Source: Antedon bifida | Lineage: Eukaryota; Echinodermata; Crinoidea; Comatulida; Antedonidae | Direction: 5' to 3' | Length of the DNA stretch: 64,000 nucleotides | NCBI GenBank assembly: GCA_963402885.1 | Contig: OY727094.1 | Coordinates: 25,484,501 to 25,548,500, forward strand | Shown: piece after piece, positions 45,301 through 57,300 of the stretch | Layout: every line of letters starts with the position of its first letter | How positions within the stretch are numbered: position 1 is the stretch's first letter | The notes under the pieces: model-generated | Databases searched by the model: none | Told to the model about the DNA's origin: nothing | The model's input: only the letters and a program-made list of their open reading frames with translations | Made by a program: the position numbers and the translations under genes

Positions 45301-48300
45301 ATTAGAAATTGATTTTTCGCATTTTGAAATTTTAAACGCGCGTGCGCGCGTAACTTCGTGTAAAACATGCCATTTTTTTCTCACAGTCAGTTAGCGCAAG
45401 ATATAACTTAAACTTTTTCTAAGTTTCAAATTAAAATGTTATATGGTTTTCGATCTATGTTAAATACGCGAAATTCATAAAAACGCGCGTAAGTCACGTT
45501 GCGCAACTATGACGTCATTCACAATAGCGGGTGCACAACTTCACGTGAACGCCCACATGTTGACAAAGTTATAAAATGTTATGTTTACACGTTTTTGAGT
45601 TACGCGTGACACAAAAATGACAGAAAGAAAGAAGAATACAGAAAAAAAAAACTAGATTTGAACTCGTCACTACGGACGAGTTAGGTTATCCGCAGCGCAA
45701 ACGCCACGTGCACGTCATACGTTAGAATATTACGCGCAGAAAAACGATCATGCCATTGGAAAAATGTTAGTGCGCTCTCTATTTTGTGTCACGTCTAAGT
45801 ATATACAGTACACTATATACTGTATACGTACTACATACAGTGCAGTATAGGTGAAAATAAGTGACCAAAGTTTTTGACGCTTTTGCACATGATGACGTCA
45901 TAACAATTTTAAAAATTGTAAATCATGCGAAAAATAATTGATTGACCTAGACAATATAAAAAAATGGAGGGAAATGGAATATGGATAAGTGGAGATGCGC
46001 TCTATTTAATGTGATGAGCTATGACGAAAGATACAAAAATCCTATATTTTATATTCGAGTGGCCATACGATGACGTCATAATGTCCGTTTAGCCATATTG
46101 ATTCATGATTCGATATTTACAACTCATCTACTTCCAGAATATGTAATTTTAAAAAAAGTTCACCAAGTAGTTTAAAATCTATGACTGTTTAAAAAAAGGC
46201 ATAATTTTGACGAATTTTTGAATATTTTCATCAAAAACGCGCGCAAATTGTCCAATTCGACGTGCTCGTATGACGTTAAATTATGTCGGAATTGTTTAAA
46301 AGTTGGTAAAATTACTAGAAAAGGCTGAAAAAACAAAAATCACGCAAAAAAATCTGTTTTTAACGCTACGTGCGCACCGCGCGCGTATTTTTTTGCGCGC
46401 ACGTGGGAATTTTTGACATGCTTAAAATGACATGAAACGCGTAGAAAGTTGATTAGAAATTGATTTTTCGCATTTTGAAATTTTAAACGCGCGTGCGCAC
46501 GTAACTTTCTATAAAACATGCCATTTTTAATCCATAGAAAGTTTGCCCTTGACATGACTTAAATTTTCACCTAGTGTCAATACAAAATGACTTTTGGTTT
46601 TTAATCTATGATCAATCATTGAAATTCATAAAATCGCGCGTAAGTCACGTTGCGCAACTCTAAAATCATAAAACAAAGTGTCTTGCACATCTACAGTTAG
46701 AGGTCAATCTTCTGACAAAGTTATATAATCTTATGTTAGCAAGAATTAGAGATATGCTGCCAACAAAATTCTGGGAAAGAAAGAAGAATATAGAAAAAAC
46801 TAGATTTGAACTCGTCACTACGGACGAGTTAGGTTATCCGCAGCGCAAAAGCCACGCGCACGACATAAGTTAGAATATTGCGCACAGAAAAACGATTATG
46901 CCATTGAAAAAGTGTTAGTGCGCCCTCTATTTTGCGTCACGTCTGAGTATATACGGTATACACTATATACTGTATACGTACTACATACAGTGCAGAATAG
47001 GTGAAAAGAAGTGACCAAAGTTATTGAGGCTTTTGAACATGATGACGTCATAACAATTTTAAAAATTGTAAATCATGCGAAAGATAATTGATTGACCTAG
47101 ACAAAATAAAAAAATTGAGGGAAATGGAATACGGATAAGTAGAGATGCGCTCTATTAAATTTGAAGAGCTCTGACGAAAGAGAAAAAAATCCTATATTTT
47201 ATATTCGGGTGGCCATACGATGACGTCACAATGTCCGGTTAGCCATATCAATGCATGATTCGAGAAATACAACTCATCTACTTCCAGAATATGTAATTTT
47301 AAAAAAGTTCACCACGTAGTTTAGAATTTATGACAGTTTAAAAAAAGGTCTAATTTTGACGAATTTTTAAAGTTTTTCATCAAAAACGCGCGCAAATTAT
47401 CCAATTCTACGTGCTCGTGTGACGTGATTTTAAGTCGAAATTGATTGAAAATTGGTAAATTTACTAAAAAAGACTGAAAAAACAAAAATCAAGTAAAAAA
47501 AGGATGTTTTTGCGCTACGTGCGCACGCACGCGTAAACAAATTGCGCACGCGTGGGAATTTTTGAAATGCTCAAAATGACCTGAAATGCGTAGAAAGTTG
47601 ATTAGAAATTGATTTTTCGCATTTTGAAATTTTAAACGCGCGTGCGCGCGTAACTTTCTGTGAAACATGTAATTTTTAATCCATAGAAAGTTTGCGCATA
47701 GTATGACTTAAATTTTCACTAAGTTTCATTTCAAAATGACTTTTGGTTTTTAATCTATGATCATTCATTGAAATTCATAAAATCGCGCGTAACTTTCGCT
47801 GCGCGACTCGAAAATCATAAAAAAAAGTTTCTTGCACATCTACAGCTACAGGGCAATCTTATGACAAAGTTATACAATCATGTGTTGGCCAGAATTAGAG
47901 ATACGCTGCGAACAAAAATTCGTGGAAAGAAAGAAGAACATAGAAAAAAAAATAGACATGAAACTCGTCACTACGGACGAGTTAGTTATCCGCACGACAA
48001 ACGCCACGTGCACGTCATACGTTAGAATTTTGCACCCAGAAAAAGAGTATGGCATTATGACCTGATCTGAAGAATATGATATGTTGTTAGTGCTGAATTC
48101 TGTCAATTTTGTGTCATATAGTATATACAGTATAATCTGTATACATATTACATACAGTGTAGAATAGGTGAAATTACGGGACCCGCCATTTATTCCATTT
48201 TTTAACATGGCGACGGTATCAAAATGAAACACTAAAATACCAATTTTGGAAGGATATTATCTCAGCAACAACATATTAGCGTGTAGAAGAAATTTGAATA

Positions 48301-51300
48301 CGTAAAATATAGATGCGCACCCTTTTAAATGTGATGAACTATTACGCAAAATATGAAAATACGACTTTTTTTATTCAACTGGCCATATGATGACGTCACA
48401 ACATCCGATTGGCAAAATGTTTACATGAATTCGTATCTACAATCCAATAGCTTCCAGAAAACGTTTTAATCGTGATTATCACATTTTATTCTTACGAGCT
48501 ATTACAGATTAAAATTTACTGTAAAGATGAAATTAATGACCCACGTAATTAAAATTTGTAGGCATGATGACGTCATAAAAATTAAAATATTTTTATCTCA
48601 TGCTAAAGAAAGTTGATTGACCTACACAATATATAAATGTAGGAGAAAAAGGAATACAGATAAGCGCGATGCGCTCCATTGAATGTGATGAGCAATAACG
48701 AAAGAGACAAAAATCCTATATTTTACATTCGTGTGGCCATACGATGACGTCACAATGTTTTTTTAGCCTTATTGATGCATGATCCGATATCTACAACTCA
48801 TCAACTTCTAGATTTTGTAATAAAAATAAACGGTTCACGGTTTACTTTAGAAACTATGACTGTTTAAAAAAAGACATAATTTTGACGATTTTTTAAGCTT
48901 TTTCATAAAAAACGCGCACGAATTGTCTAATTCAACGTGTTCGTATGGCGTTATTTAAACTGGAAAAGGTCTAAATTGTTTTCAAAATCACTGGGAAAGG
49001 CTTGAAAAATATAATTCAAGAGAAAAAAATATGTTTTTAACGCTATGTGCGCACCGCGCGCATAAAAAATTGCGCGCCCGTGGGAATTTTTGACATGCTC
49101 AAAATGACAAGAAACGCGTAAAAAGTTGATTAGAAATTAATTTTGCGCATTTTGAAATTTTAAATGCGCGTGCGCGCGTAACTTCTTGTGAAACATGCCA
49201 TTTTTAATCCGTAGAAAGTTTGCCCCTGATATGACTTAAATTTTCACAAAGTGTCAAAACAAAGTTATGCTTTGTTTTTAGTCTATGATCAATCATAAAA
49301 AATCATAAAAACGCACGTAAGTCACGTTGCGCAACTCTGACGTCATTCAAAAATAGGAGGTGCACAACTTCACGTAAATGCCCATTTGTTGACAAAGTTA
49401 TGAAATGTTATGTTTACAAGTTTTTGAGATACGTGAGACACAAAAATGGGGGAGAAAGAAATAAGAAAAAACTAGACATGAAACTCGTCACTTTGACGAG
49501 TTAGTTATCCGCACCACGACAAACGCCATGTGCACGTAATACGTTGGAATATTGCACACAGATAAAGATTATGGCATTATGACAAGAACTGAAAAATATG
49601 ATATGCTGTTAGTGCTGAATTCTGTCAATTTTGTGTCATATAGTATATACATGCAAACAGTATAATCTGTATACATATTACATACAGTGTAGAATAGGTG
49701 AAATTACGGGACCCGCCATTTATTCCAATTTTTAACATGGCGACGGTATCAAAATGAAACACTTAGATAGCAATTTCAGAAGAAAATTATCTCAGGAACA
49801 ACATATTAACGTGTAGAAGAAATTTGAATACGTAAAATATAGATGCGCACCCTTTTAAATGTGATGAACTATTACGCAAAATATGAAAATACGTCTTTTT
49901 TTATTCAACTGGCCATATGATGACGTCACAACGTCCGATTGGCAAAATGTTTACATGAATTCGTATCTACAATCCAATAGCTTCCAGAAAACGTTTTGAT
50001 CATGATTATCACGTTTTATTCTGACGAGCTATAACAGATTGAAATTTCCTGTAAAGATAAAATTAATGACCCACGTAATTAAAATTTTTAGGCATGATGA
50101 CGTCATAAAAATGAAAATATTTTTAACTCATGCGGAAGATAGTTGATTGACCTAGATAATATAAAAATCGGGGTAAAAATGGAAAACAGATAATTGGAGA
50201 TGCGCTCTATTAAATGTCATGCGCTATGATGAAAGATACAAAAATCCTATATTTTATATTCGCGTGGCAATACGGTGACGTCACAATGTCCGGTTAGCCA
50301 TATTAATGCATGATCCAAAATCTACAACTCATCAACTTCCAGAATGTGTAATAAAAATAACTTTCACCGTTTAGTTTAGGAACTACGAATGTTTAAAAAA
50401 GGGCATAATTTTGACAAATTTTGACGATTTTTTGAACTTTTTCATCAAAAATGCACGTAAATTATCCAATTCGAAGTGCCCGTATGACGTAATTTTAAGT
50501 CGAAATTGTTCAAAAGTTGGTAAAATTACTAGAAAAGGATGGAAAAACATAAATCACGTGAAAAAAATTGTTTTCAACGCTACGTGCGCACCACACGCGT
50601 AAAAAAATGCGCGCACCTGGGAATTTTTTACATGCTCAAAATGACATGAAACGCGTAGAAAGTTGATTAGAAATTAATTTTTCGCATTATAAAATTTTAA
50701 ACCCGCGTGCGCGCGTAACTTCGTGTGAAACATGCCATTTTTTTTTCACAGTCAGTTAGCGCAAGATATAACTTAAACTTTTGTTAAGTTTCAATTTAAA
50801 TTGTTATATGGTTTTTGATCTACGTTAAATACGCGAAATTCGTAAAAACGCGCGTAAGTCATGTTACGCAACTCTGACGTCATTTACAATAGCAGGTGCA
50901 CAACTTCACGTGAACGCTCATATGTTGACAAAGTTATGAAATGTTATGTTAACACGTTTTAGAGATACGCTCTGCACAAAAATGACAGAAAGAAAGAAGA
51001 ATACAGAAAAAAAAAAAAAAAGATGATGAAACAGGACAGTTACAAGGAGTTATCCGCTGAATGCGGATAACTAAAAAAAAAATAACAGGACGATTACAAG
51101 GAGTTATATAACTAATAATACAGAAAAAAAATAATGATCCACTACAATAACAAGGAGTTATCCGCTACTAAGCGGATAACTAAAAAAAAAAGATGATGAA
51201 ACAGGACAGTTACAAGGAGTTATCCGCTACTAAGCGGATAACTAATTATTCAAAATGTGATTATACACCAGTTTGTAGTCCAGCCCCATACATAGTCACG

Positions 51301-54300
51301 CACTACTATGCGTGTTGAGCTATCAACGTGGGCTAGTATTACGATCCTCATATGCAAAAATAAAAATCATACTGTGCCTTAGCAAAAGATATCTTCTGAT
51401 ATTGTTTTCGTCTTAAGATCTATCTATTTTATAATATTTTTGAACAGATGCAGTGAAATTTGAAATCACCGTCAGACTGTGAGCTTTCTAGCCAATCTAT
51501 AGTATAATACCTCATTTGGTGTAACTCCAAAATAATTAACAAGTAAACTAAATGTGAGTGTCTTAGGTTTTCTAATATACAGTATAATTATCAACTAGTA
51601 ATAGTATACAGATGGCCATTGAAACTCTATTTAATTTACTTAAAAGTCGCTGTTAAATTAAACTACCGCCACATTGAAACTGAAATAAATAATTAATGTT
51701 GACAATTGACGATGAATTGATAATTAATATTTAAAAGCATGATACATCATTTCGTTGATGTGTTCACAATGAATAACTCCTTTTTTCTCTCTTTTTCGTG
51801 AATATCGCCCACCTTTATCTCATTTCCATAATTATATATAATTATAATCATAATTTATATCATTTAAGATCTATATCTTATTTCCTCTTTCTTATTCTTC
51901 ATTGCCATAAACATACACACACAAAAATGGTTCGATAGTTTTATAGACAGGGCGTTTTATCCTGGATAAATCTTGTTAGATCTTGTCTCTACTTGTTAGA
52001 TAAATTTAATTTTAGTTTGCCTAATATTCTATTCAAAAGCATTTGATACCTATTTATTACATATTTTGGTTCATTTTCACATTTTTTCACATTAAATTAA
52101 TCTTAGTTCAAGAATCACATAGTGTACAATGGCTGTATTACACCAATCACACTTAAGTGACATATTTCCTCTAATATTAATTGTTTCACTTAACTCAATA
52201 AATATTTAAGTACAGTATTTCCCTTGAATTGTAATCACAATATATAGGAGATTTTTTTTAAAATTTTATGAGTAAATGTTTCCCATACCCTAAATGTGAA
52301 TGGTGAATACGGTCACTAGTCTCTAAATGAATATTGTACAGTATGTCATTATTTTGCCCAGAATATGCATAATCCAAGCCCTATTCCAATGAAACATATT
52401 GTAATATACTGCATATAACAAAATGACTATGCAAAGCTTTAAACCAAAACAAAATTTGGTTAACAAATCCTGATAATCTCGACCATTAGCATGTCCAGAG
52501 ATTTAAGGATTTACTTTGAATTTGAATGTGTTTGTTAAAATTATGGCAGTGGCTATAGATAACTGCTATTTGAGTAATATTATACTTCAACGCTGGAGGC
52601 CTCGGGTGTTTTTTTCGTCATATTTTAATGCCTGCTTTTTCCTCTGGACACTGCTCAGGGGCCCCTGGGTTTAGCCAGTGAGCGCTCATAGCTATTATGC
52701 CACTGGTAGATACCATTACAAATAATCTGGTTATAGTGATTAAATACCCCTTAAAATTACTAGAATTTAAATGCAGAAAAAAACAATATTTACCATATTG
52801 CATGTAAAGGAATTGAACCAATTTCAAAATAATAAGCTAATTATTATGAATGACCGTATTGCAAAATAAGACCAATATTTTTCCCAACATCCTACCTAGG
52901 GATAGTTCTTACTGTACACACTGTTGTCACAAATATTTTTTACTACTGTAATATGCATTGTTTAAATTTAAATATGCATGGTTAGCATGGCTACTGTAAC
53001 TAACTCCATTTATTAAAGTTCAAAATCTAGAAATTGCTATAAAAAACATTTAAAATCTAATGAGAAAATATGGGCAAGTTAAACTAATAAGAGTTAAGAC
53101 TCTGCAAGCCCTGCCTCAAACAGTTTTCTCATTTGAATGGGTTGCTTTTCTGTTTTTATCTTTGTAAAATAAATGTATAAATAAACACGTTAAAAACACT
53201 ATTTATTGCATACTGATGAACAACACTAAAATGTATTTATAGGATATGACGTTTCTTTCTCACTTTTATTTTATTTATGTTGTGTTTTATTTGTATGTTT
53301 TATGTAAAAGGGTACTGCAAAAACAGAATTGTAAACTTCTTTATGCATGATCCTTTCTATCAATTATATACTACTAATTGTAAAGTTATAAACTATGACT
53401 AAATAAATGTGAACGATGAATTGAAGAAAAGCGGCTAAAAAAAGAAAGATAGAAAGTCAAATAAAAACTAATAAAAAGTTCATAATTTTGGTTTCGCTTT
53501 ACTGAGTATCTTTCTGACCAATTGAAATGAAAGACACAGTTGATAATAATAATACTATACCATCATGTGCTAATGCTATCCATGAGCTTCTCAACTCATC
53601 ACATTGAGTCACCAAGCTGTGTATCAGTAATTTAGGATTGTTTAGATGTGTGTCGCTAAAAGCGTAGCTTACTGACTGATCCTGTTCAAAGGTGAATACC
53701 CACAATCATTATATATTCTCAGTATTTATGATATATTTACATTATTATTACAATTTCTGTGTCCTCGTTTTATTGTGATCACCCAAGACCAGACGCATAA
53801 CAGGTTGTTTGTATGTTTTCAACTTTCGTAAGTTACTAAATTAATTGATGTGTTCAACTCATTTATTTTATAAATTTTAATGTGTTTAGATCGTTTTTTT
53901 GTTATTTTTCTTGTTAAAATTACATTAATTATTGAAATAAAGTTTTGAGGACAATCAAAGTATATTGATTGAATCGTCCATAAACTCAGAACTGTTGTGT
54001 ACCGCAAACTTTATATCAACAAAGTTATATGAATTACAAAAAAAATAACCTCCTTGGCGGAGGTAATAACCATGATACCATAGTTGAATTTGTTTAAATA
54101 GAAAGGAAGCGAGTTAAATGGCCGAGCGGTTAAGGCAGAGGCGCCGTTAACCATACCTAAAGAGCCAACAATATCGGCATGAGTTCGAAGCCGACTCACT
54201 CTTAAGTTCTAGTGGTGGAACAAATCTTCTAATACTTTTAAGTTTATGTTTCATCAGTGGATCTCCATAATTTATATATGATTTATAAACAGTAGTTTCT

Positions 54301-57300
54301 TGTTATTAAAGTTATAAGCTGCTAATAGTCTTTAAGCGCCTTGAACACTTTGTGGATATGTGCGCTTTATAAATCTTATTATCTTATTGTCAATATTTTA
54401 TAATTTTGGTGAAGATGATGTGTAGCTGTAACAGTCAAAATTCCAGAGAAAAAAGGCAAATTAATAAAGCCAACATGACCTAAATGGCCTAAATATACTT
54501 TTGTATTACTTTCAATTTCATATTGTTTTTATATTCATGGTAATGACCTACTCCTGAGATGGAAAGCTTTTTAAAATCTTAAAACTTTAATTAACTAACC
54601 TAATATATGTAACAAAAGCAATCAACTAATAATTCTTCAACATTAATATTTTTCAGCTGGACGAGACAAGCTCCAGTGCCGATTCTGCCCACAGACATTT
54701 AGTCGAAGAAGTTCGCGATCTTACCATGAGCGTAGGCACAGAAACGATGCCCCTTACATGTGCCCGAAACCTGGTTGTAACAAACGATTCATCGCAGTAA
54801 TCGACTTCAAACGACATTTGATATTTCATACAGGTAATAAATGATTATTTGTAATCGAATAATGTGTTTTAATTCTGAATTATTTATTTTACCTATTTTT
54901 TACCTCTTTACTACAATCGCAGACAATTTCCTATCATATGTTTGGCCGTTTCAAATAAATTGGTCTTGAATGTAATAGAAATTAAGGTAAAGGTATTATT
55001 ATCGTCCTCAAGCTTAACTGGAAACTGTGGAAAATCCGATTAGGCACTCTGTACACCCATGGTAGCCAGATCAGCACACTGGGAGATGATCCCCTACACT
55101 TTTCAAATAGTGTGCAAAGTTCTTTAAATGTGCATGGTATGGGGTCATCGACCTTCTGAAGAACATGGCAATGAGAGTAAAACATCTTGTCTATAAAAGA
55201 TATACAATCAATATAGCACAGGCTATATATAGGCAATTTAGATACATGCCTATCATTCAAATGCTAATCTGATTCCCTTATAACACCATCACTCTTTGGT
55301 GGTAGTGATGTTTCTTTTAATTTCTGTTACTTTTTGTTTGCTTTAAAGGTGCGAAACTATATCGTTGTCGTTACTGTAGCAACTGCTTTACAAGGAGTGA
55401 TTACTTAAAAGGTCACGAGAAGAAACATCACAGTCGAGGAGAAGTGATGGAAATAGCCCCTTCTTTGGAGGAAACGGTCACAATAAAGGTAACAAAAACT
55501 AAATTGAGGGTGCTGTCACTATGTTAATGCTAACAAAACAAAATATTCGACTTGTGAAAGAATTAATAATTCTCAAAAGTAAATATATTAGATTAAGATT
55601 TATTTGCTCCTTGCGGAAATTCAGGACACTCGCATAACATACAAAACATATATAAGTAAAATAAATAATTATAAACTGTAAGTAAAAAGTTGTAATAAAG
55701 ATACAATATACACATATTACTGTATAGTATGTTGTTTTGTAGAAGTATTAGGTTCTAATAGAGTAATAAGTACAGTAACTAGACAGCCAACAGCGAAGTG
55801 ATGAAAATATATCTATTAAAAAACATTATTTTGTGTAAAAATCACAAAGATCAGTGTTCTCCCCAGGATTCACATCAAGCGTCACGCTTCCCCCTCCCCC
55901 TCCCCACCCCCACCCCCACCCCACATCATTATTTTTTTTTTATCCAGTAGGCCTACAGTTCGCCTTCTAGCCAATCTATAAAAAAAGCTCATTAGATTAA
56001 CACAAAATCATGATTTTATTGTTTTATAATTTATTTAAATGAATTCAATAAAGTAGATTATGATTATGAAATATGTTAATGATGTTAATGTACCTTTAAC
56101 CTTTGATATCACTAGTATACAGAAAAAATACACAGGCAGACAAAGGCTGAATTGTTGCATTTTTATACAGTATAAATATATTACAATTACATCAAGAAGG
56201 TAAAATGTTGTAGACAAGGGAAAAACATAATTAAGCATAAACAATTCGGTTATGTTATCTTGTGATGGACTAGAGAAATAACAATGCTTCTTGTTTTTCC
56301 AGGTGCCATGGCCAATGGAAAAACCAGTTAAAATCCAAGGTCAGAATGTAACTGTGGTGATAGAACCTGACCCGACACTTCTGGAAAGCACATCATCATC
56401 AGCAGAAGCAATGGCCGCATTGGAGAACATCCAGAACCAAGTACATCAGGATATCCCTGTACAGATTGTCACAAATAGAGGGCAGCAGATTGTCACATCT
56501 CTCCCATCAACAGAAACCTATGTGCAAGCAACACAGGTAAAATATGGTTTTATTGGAATATGTTCACTGGTTTAAAGATTTAGTTTGGCTATGTATGTGT
56601 CTGTCAATCTTGCTGCGTATTCCAACAACCGCTTGATGTATGCTACTAGTCAGACCTTTAATAATGACTTCATTATTGTTTGCTGATAAGACAGAGTGTC
56701 TAAAATGCAGTTGATTGATATCTAAAACTTTGATTTGTTAATTATTTTTTAGAGTTTCCAGACAGCAGGGGGAAATCAACAACAGGTTCTGGAAATAATG
56801 CAACCTGTGGACACGTCACTGTTAGAACCAAACAGCAATATCACAGAGCAAGACCAAGCGAGTATGCAGATACCAGCGCCCTCGTCCGCCTCTGACGTAC
56901 TACAGCAGGCGGCAGTTCATGCTCAAGTGGCTCTTGACAGCAACCTTACACAGGCATCACCTGAGACTACTAAATTGTTATTACAAGCGGCCAACGAACA
57001 GGAGGACCTGATGAGGCAGGATGGTACACCCACGCAGATTACACTGCAAGATAATGCTGCTATGGTGCTACAACAATTAGCCAATGAAAGCGCCCAGGTT
57101 ATCTTGCAACAGGCCGGTGCAGATGGTACAGAGACCATGGTGCCAGTATCTATTGAGCAGGCCGAAGATGGTAGCATTGTCATGATGAAAGTGATGTCAC
57201 AAGGTGGTGATGTTTCTTACATCCCACAAATGGCATCCACCGATGGTAGCACAATCATGTTGACCAATGAAGGACTTGCCGAATCTGGTGAAATGGTACA

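Larger units (their letters stand above)
40391..54656 (+). other. 14.3-kb intron of the PR/zinc-finger gene
   Basis: It separates the exons for fingers 9 and 10. It contains tandem repeats at 42.0-42.3 and 43.4-43.7 kb, the CRE-rich array at 44.1-51.2 kb, a family F MITE fragment and a tRNA-headed SINE. Stretches 40.4-42.0, 51.3-53.9 and 54.4-54.6 kb show nothing I can support. Confidence 0.75.

Noticed and set aside
47768..48232. Open reading frames of 61-120 aa on both strands inside the tandem array
   Set aside because: They shift or vanish between units of the same array, use repeat sequence only and have no protein-like features; chance frames in a repeat.
54109..54205. A tRNA-Leu or tRNA-Ser gene
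   Set aside because: The internal promoter boxes are good but the acceptor and T stems do not pair properly and a SINE-like tail follows.
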